DNA of 64,000 bases, taken from the NCBI RefSeq assembly GCF_026914185.1, contig NC_070558.1:8565501-8629500 (forward strand), read 5' to 3'. Below, piece after piece: positions 1 to 11,778 of this stretch (positions are counted from its first letter, which is position 1; the number at the start of each line of letters is the position of its first letter). Under the pieces are notes generated by a model. The model was given only the letters and a program-made list of their open reading frames with translations. It did no database searches and was not told the origin of the DNA. This DNA is from Puccinia triticina (lineage: Eukaryota; Basidiomycota; Pucciniomycetes; Pucciniales; Pucciniaceae). A program made the translations under genes and the position numbers.

Positions 1-177
1 ATATAGCCGTGGGCAGTACCGGAGCACAAACACCGCGCCGGACGGGATAGGCATCTAGCCGGCTGAGAAATGGATCACCAATCTCGGCTCAGTCTGATGC
101 TTTGCCATAGGCGGCATCTCAGTTGGCCTCCCTCGTTCACTTGCCCTCGGCAATGAGACTCGGGGCTCAGGAACGGC

Positions 178-184
178 TATAAAG
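178..184 (+). promoter_or_regulatory. TATA-box-like motif
   Basis: TATAAAG lies about 260 bases upstream of the provisional start codon at 441, in an otherwise non-coding 5' region (1-440) that becomes C-rich downstream. Position and strand suit a core promoter for the hypothetical gene at 441-1682, but this is one short motif and no transcript start is visible. Confidence 0.3.
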
Positions 185-440
185 GGAGGCCATCGAGCCG
201 GCAACACTGCCCTCGCGCACCTCCATTAGGATTGTTCGTGCACAACCCACCTCCATCCACGCGATTACCACTTCCTAGCAGAGCACTTTTATCTCCCAAT
301 TCCTATTACATCCTCACTGCCATCACCATAACAACCTCCTACCTCTGGTAGCCTAGCTCGTCATACTCAAATCGCCACACTGCCCCCCAACCATCAACCC
401 AGTCGCCCCCACCAATCCATATAACACTTTAAAATTAGCT

Positions 441-1682
441 ATGTCGGACCGAAACGCAGCCAGTCCGTAGTTTTACTTTTGCCTACTCTCTGCAATCATT
501 CCTCTGACTCTAACCTAGTTCTCCCCTTCTCGTGCAGCCCTCGCCACGGCATTTAACGATTTGAGGGAACAACTTTTCGATTTCCAAACTGACCCGGATC
601 TCAGCCCCCGCAAAGAGGTAGAAGAAGTGCCGACGGATGAACAGGTGAAGGCTCAAAAAGAAAAATTGAACAAAATTGAAAAGATTCTTCTGCCATCATG
701 CCGCCAGCAACTCGTGGATTTGCTCGAAGCACTTGACCTGCCTCTCAAAGGGACCGATCCAAACCCGAAGTTCCCTGAAGCGGTGCAGCTCGTCAAGAAC
801 TTCGGACCGAGCTTGCGAGAGCTCTATGCTGGTGTCAATGCCTTGGCTCCACATATCCGCTCCCTATGTCGAACCTCCAGCACGATCGATCAGACTTATG
901 GAGTTTTGAAAAGATTCAGATTGGAATCTTTGAGGCTCGGTGTCTCCGGTATCATCAGCGGCCTCCTCCCTGACCTATGGGGTGAATGTTCCCTTCTTTT
1001 TTCCAACGGTCAATACGCCCACAATGATCCAGACGCATCAATCCGAAGAGATCAGATCATCTCACTCTCCAGCAACGTGTTTGTTGAAATTGATGAAGCC
1101 CTCGCTATCCTCCCGCGCTCCGACTTCGGTTTTCTTCAAATCAAGTGGGAGAGCTTCCACAATCAACTGGGCGAATCCCTAGCCATCTTGACTCAACAAG
1201 TCAACGAGTCTACTGATGACCCAGCGGAAGGGAACGTCAGGTCACGTATAATCCAGCTTATGCAGATGGCTATCCCCCTTGTGAAATTGGCGAGAATTTT
1301 CTTTCGGAAGCTCGCCCGCAATCCCCCGTTCACCTTCGACGACAAGCTGCCTTCTTCCGATCTTCAGAAACTCCTACGTTCATCAAGCTCCATTGCTTCG
1401 AGTGTCAAGGGAATTGTCGAAGGCTTGCTTGATGTTCATCAGGAGCAATTCGGAATCGAAGAAGACGTTCCGCCTTGGGCCAAAAGCGCTAAAAGCAGCA
1501 TGTCCGGCTTCACGGACGTGCTTCGCACCTATCTCAAACCTTTGGATTCTGATCCCAGCACATCCCCAGAAGAGATCATCAACGACTTGTTCTCTTTGAT
1601 GAAGCCACAATTTTTTCTGGCTTGTGATAAAATTTTAGCTGCTTGCGACGATCTTGTTGCTGATTTTCCATTTGCTCAATAG
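441..1682 (+). CDS. hypothetical protein, rust-type family (two exons; first exon provisional)
   Basis: An open frame runs from about 538 to the TAG at 1680-1682. The 373 residues from 561 are acidic and helical, without a signal peptide or TM segment. No ATG begins the long frame (561 is TTG), so a 5' exon is needed. The frame opens just after CAG at 535-537, with a branch-like CTAAC near 510-514. An ATG at 441 (MSDRNAA) can be joined in phase if the donor is at 463 (GTCCGT, unusual); the better-looking donor at 467 is out of phase. The pattern (KIEKILLPSCRQQLVDLLEALD near the N-terminus, then a long helical region) resembles a large family of hypothetical proteins in Puccinia and Melampsora that I recall. 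No biochemical function is known to me. The frame is secure; the first exon is not. Confidence 0.65.
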
Positions 1683-2369
1683 CCTACTCGCATGGATCAG
1701 ATTTCTAGCCAGCAATTCTCATATCCATCTCTTCTCAAAACCCTGCAGTACCCAGAGTCATGTTTCTCTTCTTCTGTCTAGTTCTTGTTTTAAAAGGATG
1801 TCTGGACACCCTCCTACTTGATTCAATTAGTTTGTGAGACTCCTGCCCTAGTAATCAGTACAAGAGGCATCCCCTTTTCAGATTAATCCTGCTACGTAGT
1901 AACGGTACTGTCATAGGATTTCCCTTCTTCCATACTGCCTCTGACTTTCTGCATTTATGATGGAAAAGAACCATTTTTTTGTTCCCGTGGGCCGAGCAAT
2001 TTGTGGAATATTGATCGTCCTTGTGCCCTATTGAAGTAAAAAGCGAGCATTTAAAGCAGCTATAGAGGGTAAAGCAAAGTCTTCCCCTTGTCTGCATGCG
2101 CCTGTATAGGCATTGCCGGGCAATCCATAAAAAAGTGATGGAGATGTTGAAAATAGCCAGTAGCAGGGCAGCAAAATAAGGAGAATCTTCTCAGGTGCTC
2201 GACAAGGATTTGGCCATTCTAGCTTCGAAGCCCTCAGCTTGGTCCGCCTCCTGGTAGCACTTGTTTGCATCCGATCTTTCTCGAACTTCGGGCCATTGAT
2301 AGCCTGGGACAAGCATCACATAATTATCTACTCTAGGCAAAAGGGGCTACCCTTTAACTCGAGTCTCGA
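1683..2369. other. intergenic region, no gene recognised
   Basis: The 3' flank of the upstream gene. Short opposite-strand frames at 1855-2312 have no domain, motif or splice-supported extension. Nothing else is visible. Confidence 0.5.
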
Positions 2370-2377
2370 GTGAGAGC

Positions 2378-2849
2378 AAGGGTGGGCCGCTACGCTACAC
2401 TACGCTACAGGGCCACTTAGCATTAGCGTAGCGGCAAAAAGCGCCCGCCCATTTTGAGTAGCGTTAGCGCGCTGTTAGCGCCGCTACGCTGCGCTACGTT
2501 TCAGCAGCGCTAACAGCGCGCCAATTGTTTGTTAGTGTTAGCGCGCCGCTACAGTCACTACGCTACGCTGCGCTACAGTGATTTTAGCGGAAAAAAAGGC
2601 CTTTTTTTCAGCTAAAAGCACTGTGGCGCACCGTAGCGCGCGCTCTTTTGCGCCCTGCGTGTGTAGCGTTAGCGCAATTGCGCGCATCTGCGCTAACGCT
2701 ACGCTAACAGCTAAATTAGCTGCGCACCCTTTGCGCGTAGCGTTAGCGCAGAGAAGGCGCAATTCCCCTAATGCTACGCTAAAATTTAGTGGAATTCCGC
2801 TACGCTACGCCACGCTAACGCTACGGTTAGCGTAGCTGGCCCACCGTTG
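2378..2849. mobile_element. hAT-type MITE, 472 bp, 8-bp TSD GTGAGAGC
   Basis: The element is flanked by GTGAGAGC at 2370-2377 and 2850-2857. Its ends are AAGGGTGGGCC and GGCCCACCGTTG, giving an imperfect terminal inverted repeat (TIR). The interior is built from repeated GCTACGCTAACGCTA-like motifs in both orientations and has no plausible coding. An 8-bp TSD with such termini fits the hAT superfamily, non-autonomous class. A related GC-rich block sits inside the CACTA-like copy near 55655-56070. Confidence 0.75.
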
Positions 2850-2857
2850 GTGAGAGC

Positions 2858-4061
2858 TTGCACTGCAGTGAGGTGTTGGAGCCGGTGCCAGTCGTGTCAT
2901 CAACCCAAACCAGCTTCAGTTTGCTTGAGGACCAGTCGTGAAAGCCGAACAAGCCTCACCGATAACAATCATACCCAAATGAATCAGTCTTCACATTGTT
3001 ATGCAATTCATAAGCCTCTTGATTAAAGGAGAAACAATTGTGTGGAAGGGGTCTCTAGACGATTTCGAACAATATGCTAGGACGTGTTGATCAAGGGGAG
3101 ATGACTTGAGCTTTCCAGTCACCTCATAACACAACATAACATGACAAGGGGTAGATGACCAATAACCAATTTCATGGAAATCCATTGAAATCGCCATGTT
3201 GAAATCTATTTGAGAAATCCGAACACGGCCGACTGCCAAGAAAGAAAATACAGCAAATTCGATGATGAAAGAAACAGTGATTGCCTTTGACTTGTGGGAG
3301 GTAACTGTGTTTCCTTGTTTTGTTTTTTTAGGCCACAAACAATTGGTCCTAGGATGACATATTTGAAATGAAGGCGCAAGGTGATGGTATTTCTGCTCAG
3401 GCACGGAGGCGAGACGTTTGAACATGCACAATAGTCCCGAGAAAGTAGTTGTAAAAAACTACGAATGAATCTCTGATTGGTTCCACATTATGCACGCTGG
3501 CTGAGCTTGCTACACCTCTTGGATGGGATGGAAACGAGCCGTTGTCAGGCACTCAGACACGTATTCGGATTGTCCATTTTGGATGCGGCCTCGAGGAAGA
3601 AAAGACAAGTGCCGGGGAAGATAATGTGCGTTCACCCTCTTTCTTCGGAATAATTCTTCCGTGCGGCGTCCACTTCATTGATGCACCGAAGAATCTTTTT
3701 GAACTCAACAGCGATGCGATTTGAATTGGGACTGTAAAGTCGATTCACTGACGTGAAATTGCCGGGCCGACCAACCACGATACGAGTATTAACTTGTCGG
3801 AAGGTAACTCTGAAGGTTCGTTCTTGGGATAAAGGAAACATGGCCTGACTAGTGAGGTTTTCTCGTTCGAAAAGCTATGAGTTCCTCATACAACATTTTC
3901 GCTCGAGGTGAACGAAGCTGGCATTGGCATCACAAGAAGAAAGAGCAGAATAAATACACTCGTCAATCGGAGCTCACGAAACGGCGATAAAAAGATTGAT
4001 TACATGATTAGTCAACTTTCGACCCAACGTCTAATAATACATGCAGGATGTCTTTCAAGGA
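2858..4061. other. intergenic region with weak open frames
   Basis: Contains a 146-codon minus-strand frame (2991-3431) with no recognisable family and a 69-codon minus-strand frame described separately. No repeat with clear ends was seen. Confidence 0.4.
3632..3841 (-). CDS. possible small protein, 69 aa
   Basis: A basic 69-residue frame beginning MFPLSQERTFRVTFRQVNTR, which looks like a possible mitochondrial presequence (Arg-rich, Ser/Thr, no acids early). It ends at TGA, where GTGAAC could instead act as a splice donor, so this may be only a first exon. It lies upstream of nothing else on that strand. I do not recognise a family. It could equally be a chance frame. Confidence 0.25.
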   Translation of the reverse strand: MFPLSQERTFRVTFRQVNTRIVVGRPGNFTSVNRLYSPNSNRIAVEFKKILRCINEVDAARKNYSEERG

Positions 4062-5493
4062 TCACGATGACGGAGCCGGACCAGCTGAGCTCACGTCCGT
4101 TTTCTTCATGCGTTTACGAGCAAGTTCTTCTTTCTTAGACTGTAAGAGACGTTTACGAGCTTCAAGAGCCTTTTCGGCCGCGCTCAACTGTTTCTCGGGA
4201 AGCTTGTTTGCTGCGGTGCGGGCCTGCTTAGTTTCTTCCTCGCGGGCACGAAGCTCCTCCTGCTGACGTTGACGCTCTTCCGGATTGCTGGAGAGAGCAT
4301 AGAAGGCTGTCCCCAGCTGGCGGCGCTCAGCCTTTGGATCAAAGTACTTCTCAATAGGTTCATCTGCCGTCCTTTTTCGCTGAAGTCCTTCGGGGAGCTC
4401 GAGTAATGGAAATTCAGTTTGGGCGCCGTATTGAGCTCTGTGAAAGGAGAGATACCCATTTTCGAATTGAAATTTAACAAATGATCACATGAGCGATAGG
4501 CAAATAAACAATGCTGGAAGCTCGAAAGGACGAGACCTCGGAAAAGAAAAGATGAATGACTAACCCGATTTCTTGCAGATGACTGGCGCTTTCTGTCTGA
4601 GCAAACGCCAGAGTTCGTTGGGGATCGAGTGGGGAAGTTTTTAGTTTGGATGCGGGAATTAAGGTATCTCGTCCAAATTCATCTTTACCCTCGATCCATT
4701 CTTCTTCCTCGGGTTCTCGTTCACCCAGTATGGGCGATCTAGGTAGGTCTTGTGCAGACGATAACCGACCTGCGAAGGACGTGGGAGGCATCGATGAGGA
4801 GCCAATGTTGGTAGGCTTGGATACTTCCTCCACGCTTTCGTCCGTGTCCGAGTCGGCCTGCAAGTTCAGATTGGCTCGCTTGGCATCGATATCCAATGGA
4901 CAGGCCTCCAACTGTTTCTCAGATAATCCTCCTTTCTGGCCTCGTCTAGAGATTCTCACAAACAACCATTCAAAGTTGGAGGGAAGGAAAAAATCTGATT
5001 GGTGAGGGATGTGAAGCATGGCCGGCAAAGACTATCTAGCAGCGTACATAGTGGCATCGTATATTTTTGACTTGCGCTGGAGTGCTTCCATTGCCAGCTG
5101 TTCTTGCACCGAGGGAGGTTGCGATGATATCCGCGCAGCTCGAGTTTCCAATTTATCTTTCATTGCCCGGGACTTGACACCTTTATTTGATCCCTTGGAG
5201 TTCCTTTCAAAATAATCTTTTGACTTGGAGCTGTTTTTTGTGATCGCCGAGCCCTTTTTGTAGCGCGAAATGTTGTAGATGTCCTCTACAGTACCATCGC
5301 CCGTCGTTTTTCCTGTCGGTTTGCGCGCCAGAGAATGTGCTGTTTTCGAAGCCTCGACTGCGCCCAACAGGCCGGTCATCGAGGAAGCTGAGATATCGAT
5401 GGCGTTCGGCATGACGTACGTTGGTCGGAAGGGGGCAGGCCGGCGAGGTGATGGACGAAGTTGACGTGGGTTTTGCGGCGAACGGCTGGTCAC
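4062..5493 (-). CDS. CCDC174-like coiled-coil protein (three exons, 400 aa)
   Basis: Exons 5048-5493, 4565-4945 and 4062-4437 join in phase with GT-AG introns of 102 and 127 nt. The N-terminal part carries an ASSMTGLLGAVEASK segment and a KSKIYDAT stretch, the middle an acidic EEEEWIEGKDEFGRDT block, and the C-terminal part FYALSSNPEERQRQQEELRA followed by a long Lys/Arg/Glu-rich helix ending ARKRMKKTD. This order (short N-terminal helix, acidic 'DEFGR' motif, 'FYAFS...EERxxQ', basic coiled coil) matches the CCDC174 family, nuclear proteins linked in animals to RNA processing and the exon-junction complex. No signal peptide or TM. The start at 5493 is the first Met; a second in-frame Met 27 residues later is possible. 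The second exon start at 4945 was chosen because acceptors nearer the donor break the frame. Function in fungi is inferred. Confidence 0.8.
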
Positions 5494-6075
5494 CAGCAGA
5501 GTGCAATGTCTCCGATGCTTAACTTAACCCCCTCCGAGAGCGCCTCGCGGACTGATCCGCGGCCGCAGCTCATCTCGAGCAAAAAGAGAAACAGATGAGG
5601 CAAAAAGACAAACGGATGGATGAGGCATGTGCTGCTTCGAACTTGAAGGACATTCAAGTTGATTCATCTGAGGGTTCTGGTTTGAGGTGCGTACTGCGTA
5701 AGATCATCACTTATAAGCAAACGAAAGTTAGAATTACTGAAAGACCAAACATGCGTGTGGTGAAATAGGGAACAAGCTTCAGGAAAGATAGATGTCCGAG
5801 TACATATTTAAGGAAATTGATAGACGGATGATGAGCTAGCAAATGAGAGGGGGCGGTCATGAGATCTGAACAATACAGATGAACTTGATGGAATGGGACA
5901 AACTTGTCGGACTGGCTCAAGGGAGTGAAAACTTCAAAAATTGCAACTAAACTAACATTGTGCGGATCACTGGATAGATAAAAGTCCATGTTGGTAAAGG
6001 AAGGAAACAGAAAATAGAACTATTAGATGAAGATATTCAAGAATTATCGTAGATATACTCAAGGCCCATATCTGC
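5494..6075. other. intergenic region
   Basis: Upstream region of the CCDC174-like gene and 3' flank of the gene at 6076-7991, both on the minus strand. No further gene, repeat or clear regulatory motif is visible. Confidence 0.5.
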
Positions 6076-7991
6076 TCAAGGCTCATTGGAGTCTTGGAGA
6101 CTAGCACGCTCGAGGAGGCTGTCGTGTTCCTCCATGTACTCTGGGGATTTTTGACACAAGTCTGAAAGGAATTCCAGGGTTGCCAGCATATCAGCACCGG
6201 GGCCACGGGAAGCTTGACTGTGTGAAGCGGAATCCCTTGGGGGAAGAGGTGAGGGGATATAGTGAGGAGAAAGGAGAGAGTATTGCCGCCTGACTGGAGT
6301 CCTCAGGGGTTGCGAGCAAGGTGTTGGTAGACTGAAGATCCCGGGGCTTCCCGTTGACATCGCGAATTTTCCGTGGGGAGTCGCTTGCAGGTGGTGGGAA
6401 GCAGAAACACTGTTGACACAAGTTGTTGGAGTTTCAGGCGGTGCATAGGTATAGGGAGTGAGCGTTTGGAAAAGGAAGCCGCGGGTGTCCCCAGAGGACG
6501 AGTTCGGTGTGCCTGGCTCCTGGGTTGGATGCGGCGATAGAGTAGGGGGATTATTGTTGAAGAAGGGAGATGATGTTAGAATCATATCGATGCGAGGACA
6601 GATTGCTTGATTGTCGGTTATTTCGGGCGCCAAGAGTGCTGTTTGAGACTGTGACAGCATACAAAATATCCACAGTTAGAGCAGTGTGTGTTTTCAAGAT
6701 GCAAGCGATGAAAGCTTACATCAGTGGAAAGTGTTGGCGAGGATACAATTGATTGCTCTGGGATCACTTGTAACGGGGTTGAAAGTTTCTCCCTGTGAAC
6801 GAGTTCTTTGAACTGAGTAGTATCCAATTTGGTTGGAAGTGAACGTAATCGAGCGCGCTCCTAAAATCAACTCGTCATTAGGAGGTATTTCTAGCTCGTG
6901 GAAAGTTTCAAATCAGACATACAGAAAATTGAGAATAATCAGACTTGGGTTCGAGAGTCTTTCGAGGTCGATCATCCGCCTTTTGGCGCACTTCGGTTTC
7001 AGCGACTGGGTGAGGTGCGGGCTGAGGAAGCGCTGTCAGTTTCTACCGGGACCTTTATGATGAAAAAAGGTAAGCCAAGTTACCTGGGTAATGGAAGCCA
7101 ATGGAATAGGTTTAGCCGCGCGAAAAAAGGTTGACTCCGATCGCTGGATTAATCCTTTACCCGGATTTTGGAATGACATGCTCTTGGTCAAGGGAAAGGC
7201 TTTCAGGCTAAATTTTTTGATGTTTTGCTTCGCTGGTTTTTCCTGAATCTTGTCCTTGTGGCGTTGATCATTTTTGGAAGGGTCGGTCGGTCCAAGCTGA
7301 GATATAGTGCAAAAGTATGAGCGGCTGGAATGGATGATAGCCCTCTCGAAGGTCAATTTCTCACCAAGAGATCATTCAAGTAATAGTTCAAGTTTTCGTC
7401 GTCTTCGGTGTCATTGGACTCGAACAGATAGATGGTTTGTTGGCTAAAGTTAAGGCTGGTTGGGAATAAGGCTGGTTCTCGAAATGGGGTTTTATTCTGA
7501 AAAGAACCAGAACATAAGAATACGGCTGAAATCTGACATGGCTAAACGTAAGTCAGGACTCACGGATCTCTGGCTGGCGTAGTTTTTCATCGTTTGTGAG
7601 TTGGCATTGAGGATTGGACAAGGTGGCGGATCAGAGACAGATAGCTATGTATATATATACCATGTCGGGCATTATAATGTCAACGAGCTTGTCGGTGATA
7701 CTGATAGCACAAAGCGATTAATGGGCAGGAAACTAAAAGGAATGACACTTACAGATGAGTCACTTGCGATCTCGGATTGATCGCTATCGGGAGAGTCCGA
7801 CTGTAGTTGTTCCGCGGCGCAATAGTATCAGTTTTGCACACATAGAAACATGAGAGAAGGAAAGTGCATACATGAGTCGCAACTGTGGATGGTGATACAA
7901 AAGCTCTCATCTTGTTCAAAGATAGTTTGCTAATGGCCGAAGAGATTCTACGGCGCGAATTCGATTCCGGAGTTGAGAGATGGGCTTGCAT
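6076..7991 (-). CDS. hypothetical low-complexity protein, eight exons, 468 aa, all introns phase 0
   Basis: Exons 7872-7991, 7753-7800, 7564-7644, 7365-7496, 7084-7296, 6923-7021, 6720-6860 and 6076-6648 each have a whole number of codons (40, 16, 27, 44, 71, 33, 47, 191). They join through canonical GT-AG introns of 62-108 nt. The protein starts MQAHLSTPESNSRRRISSAI, is rich in Ser, Pro, Gln and Asn, has an acidic patch (FESNDTEDDEN) and a basic central part, and ends in a Pro/Ser-rich tail with an acidic helix (EFLSDLCQKSPEYMEEHDSL). There is no signal peptide, TM segment or catalytic motif. Composition suggests an intrinsically disordered nuclear or scaffold protein, but that is inference. 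The start Met is preceded by GCCATC; an extra 5' exon cannot be excluded. I do not recognise a family. Confidence 0.75.
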
Positions 7992-8190
7992 GATGGCTTC
8001 GACGGAATGCGGTTAATAGATGATGAGAGAGTGTGGGCCGAAGTGACAAGCCGGGTATAATAAGTAGGACAAGATGGGTCTTGATGAGGGAACAACAGCT
8101 GTGGAATACTGTTCGGGAATGAAGATTTAATGAAGCTGGTTTTATAGCAGGCCTGGCGCGGCTTTGCATCAAATGGACGCACAAATTTCA
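7920..8190. repeat. duplicated segment, copy 1 (related to 19045-19285)
   Basis: Sequence around 7935-7975, including the GGCGCGAATTCGA core, followed by a cognate tail to about 8185 (GGTTTTATAGCA, CTTTGCATC), recurs at 19045-19285 in the same orientation. Copy 1 overlaps the first exon and upstream region of the 6076-7991 gene. It may be an old mobile fragment or a captured gene end. Confidence 0.5.
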
Positions 8191-8229
8191 ATGGCTCGGC
8201 AGAAAAGGCACGGAGCTGCATAAACAAAC

Positions 8230-9180
8230 TGTTAGGATTCAGACGGGCGCAGTGTAGCTGAGGGCAGTAATGTGGTTGAGACCAGCTTTCGCCCTGCTGA
8301 GATTAATATGGGCCGACGTATCAAAACTGGCAGGATGATTTGGAGAAATTCAAACACATGGTGGCACTGGCAGTAAGAGTTGGAGAGCAGGAAAATGTCC
8401 GCGCTCATCGACGAGTTACCAACGCCTCAGTTGAAAGAGAAGTTCTAGATCCTCAGGTGACACGAAGAATTCAGACAATCAATGCCCCGGGAAGAGTGAA
8501 ATAACCAGGGACCGGTTGCAATTTTTGGTCCTGCTTTGTATTTGAGAATTACCAAGGAACAATCCTTGTCCGCCGCTCCAGACGGTCGGGGTAAGAATAG
8601 ACTTCAAAATTTCAACCGCACAGCGGCATGTATCCCCTCTACCTATCCGGCGCATCAAACGCTGAAAGGGGATCGTTCCAATCTCCATCCCCCAACATCT
8701 TTTGATACGATTGCATGGGGTGGTTTACACTGTGTCTTCCCCGGTCTACGTGAATATTGTCTGCTCTGGATTACTGAGCCTTGTCAAACATCTAAGAATG
8801 GTCTTGAGGTGGCCTTACCAGCTATCTAGCCAGTTGACATTCCCGCCGATAAACACTCCGTGCCCCGGTGGGGTGTGCGATGCCGAGTTGATAATTCAAT
8901 CGCGTCGCCTGCCTCCGGCGCGAAGCGTTCTTTGCTAGTTGGTGCAGGTCACCGGACATCACAAACCTCTGGCCCAGTTTATCATTCTTGGCTCGACAAT
9001 CTCGATACGCCTGTGTATGAACACATATTTACGTTCCACTTGGAAATTGGATCATGTAAATAAGTGAGGCAGCTGCGAACACCAGCTGAAAATTCCTGAT
9101 GAGCTGATCATCTTGTTATTGATTCATTCATAAGCCTAAGAGAGTCCAGGCGGGTTTTGTTGGAGGAGGAAAATCAGCCT
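8230..9180. other. intergenic region, no gene recognised
   Basis: Short frames on both strands (for example 8536-8829 +) lack motifs and splice context. No repeat structure is obvious. Confidence 0.45.
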
Positions 9181-9189
9181 GCCAGTCAG

Positions 9190-9270
9190 GCGCGTTTTTT
9201 CCCCAAAATCAGGCACCCGGCACCGCCTGGCGGGTGCGAGCGGTACCCGCCCACGGGTGTCGGGCTCTAC
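9190..9270. repeat. hAT-end-like GGTACCCG-rich fragment
   Basis: A GC-rich patch with ACCCGGCACCGCC, GGCGGGTGCG and GGTACCCGCC motifs. The same vocabulary forms the subterminal regions of the hAT elements at 30753-31618 and 43079-46561. No paired end or TSD was found, so it is read as a fragment. Confidence 0.45.
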
Positions 9271-9298
9271 AGCATAATTAGCTGAGTTAAGGCTATCT

Positions 9299-9428
9299 CA
9301 GTTAACCTGGGATGAACTCAACCAATTTAAACTTGGTTGATCTCAACTGATGAAATATAAATCCAATTTATATTTCATTGGTCAAGATCAACCCATTTTA
9401 AATTGATTGAGTGCATCCCAGTTAAACT
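9299..9428. repeat. imperfect hairpin (MITE-like)
   Basis: About 64 bases beginning CAGTTAACCTGGGATG pair imperfectly with the following 66 bases ending CATCCCAGTTAAACTG, with the centre near 9361. No convincing TSD was seen. The structure resembles a small foldback element. Confidence 0.6.
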
Positions 9429-9656
9429 GGGATGACTTCATCCCAGCCAAATATGCTGGCAGTGCTAGCAAGGGTCCCACTCCAGGGGCCTCCTTTTGGC
9501 GGCTCCAACACTATTACTGACCCAATGTTGGTCATGGGGGTGGTGGCTCATATATGTGCCACGGTGTGGCAAATATTATGGGTCCCCACCATTTTGGTGT
9601 GGCTGATTTTTTCCAGGTGGTGGCACCCCATTGTGATGATTTATATTGGTGAGTGT

Positions 9657-10365
9657 CAGGGAATGTCCACTCAGTGATAGCACAGGCAGGAATACACATG
9701 TGGTTGAGCTCAGTGTGCATTTGGTGACATAAACACTGAGGATGACGCCAGAAAGCACAAAAAAGCTTACAAAAAGCTGCATGCACAGAAAGCATAGATT
9801 GAGATGACTTGCGGATTGTGGACCATTGGAGGACCAATTGGATAGGCGGACCAGAGCGGAGGGTGAGAGCTGGGTTGCAGCGGATCAAATGTGTGGACTG
9901 ATAGCAGTGGCGTGTCAGCAGGTGAGCTAGGGCAGCTGAAGCAGTTTCCACCAGCAGGTGGAGCTTGGGCCAAGGCACTGGTGAGAGACTGACTGATGGG
10001 GGCTAGACAGAGGACGTGGGAGGCCAAGCATTGGAGAGGTGCAAAAGCATGCAGAAATTGGGCAGAGATGGTGGACCAGTGCAGGAAAGTGGACCAATTG
10101 GGTGGGAACGTAACCGGACAAGCATGGAGGGAAGGAAGGGGTTGAGGGCACATGGTTTCTCTTCTTTTTCCTTTTTCACTTACTACTCATCATTGTACTT
10201 ACACTCACAGATGTACTAGAGGATTAGAAGAGTTTTACCTGACCCTTATTCTACTTGCTTGCCATTTCAGACTTTGTGCTTTTGGAGTGTGGGGCTTCAT
10301 GACTCGCGGACTATTGCACTAAAGATCAGGCTCATTGCAGAGTGCTGAAGATTAGTGGAACATAG
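9657..10365 (-). repeat. dispersed repeat, about 700 bp, copy in minus orientation
   Basis: The reverse complement aligns by eye with 46575-47315 over most of its length. Shared landmarks are CTGTCTAGCCCCCRTCAGTC, CCACCTGCTGGTGGAA, TTTTTGTAAGCTT, CATCCTCAGTG and AATGAGCCTGATCT. No coding capacity is evident. At 46.6 kb the repeat directly follows a gypsy-like LTR remnant, so both may be LTR-retrotransposon parts. Confidence 0.65.
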
Positions 10366-11778
10366 CAGTCAGGAGCGGACGTCCCGGTAATCACTCAAAC
10401 CTGGATAAAAATCTTGAAGAAGGCAGAAGCAGAAATTTCTTTACCATGACCTACCTTTATTTCTACATTGTCCACTCTCAATTGGCCTTGTGGTGTAGAT
10501 TTTGAGGCTCCAAATCAATTCTGGGGGGCCCGCAGATCTTGACAGCCAATAACTACGCGAAGTCCTTGAAGGGGAAATTTCAAAGCTATTATCTGTAAAA
10601 GCAGAACACAATTCAGCAGAGTTCAAGGGAGCCCTAAGAATCTCCTGCAAAATAGAACCACCCAAGCAATTCAAAGCAGTTGGGCAATGGGAAGTTTCAT
10701 GTCTATCAGTCCTCCATTATGCTCATTGCTACTACTGCACCACGGGGACTTGGTAACCAAGGTAGGTGCTGGAGCCTGGGGGCTTTACATTTTCCCAACC
10801 GGCTGCAGGGTTTCATGACTTGCCTCCTGGGCCTCGGTGTGACATTCTTGGGATTTATCTAGCGGCCATCAAACGCATAATCTACATCAAACACTCTTGA
10901 AGATTTGGAATGAATTGGTTGGAACCAGGAAATATATTTTGTACTGGCTTTGAGTTTCAGCTCTGCCACAGTGGGGTTTGGAGATTGGATGACCATCTGT
11001 CTATTTAACTGGGGACACATACTACCTTAGTTCCTTACTCACACTTGGCCACCACTTCATCAAGGTGTCCAAATATTTGGGACTTAAAAGGTACGCAGAG
11101 AGAATTCCAGAAATCCTTTGGGCCCCTTTCCTTTTGGTATACCTAGCTTTATGATTGTTATAACATCTTCTGATATTCTCAGATAGAGATCACAATGTTT
11201 TAAATAAAATCAAAGAGCCAATCTTCTTTCTTATGGAATTCATCCACCATTTCATTTTACTTCTCTTGCCAGGTGTGACAAATAGCTATCAAATCAAGCT
11301 CAAAGATTGCTCTGTTTTCTGCAACCTATAGTAACCAAATATCCATAAACTTCTTCTAATGAATCTTTCAATATTCCAGGTTCACATAAGCAATTTATTT
11401 TGATCAAAAAAAATGAAGGTGATTAGTAAATCTAGTGGTTTTATGAAAACATGTTGTGTCATAGGATGGTTCTTCCTAAGCAATGGTCCAAGTACCTCAA
11501 AAATGGAATCTTCTCACATGTTTGATTTCAAGACTTCTTTCCCAAAGGGGGGATTGCCTTCTAGTAATAAGATAGGTATGTATTCATCAAGCTTAATATG
11601 GGAGCCCAGGAAAAATGAAAATAATCTGACATGTTCAAAACTCTGCTGGCCTTATTTTGTCAGGTATGTGATTTTGTGGTAATTGCTTGAATCTTAAAAC
11701 CAGAGAAGGATTCATCTGATATCAATTTGAAATGAATCATATGCTTAACTAGAAAATGCCAAGGATTTGAAGTCAAAA
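10366..11778. other. AT-rich intergenic region; possible undetected 5' exons
   Basis: No recognisable gene. An 89-codon frame at 11413-11682 ends close to a GTATGT donor and could be an upstream exon of the gene at 11779-13714, but the phases do not agree, so it was not joined. Confidence 0.35.

Noticed and set aside
2538..2835. Ala-rich frames in the GCTACGC-rich MITE
   Set aside because: Composition arises from the short repeated motif; no start context or splice support.
2991..3431. 146-codon minus-strand frame
   Set aside because: No recognisable domain; Cys/His/Met scattered as in chance frames; no intron support.
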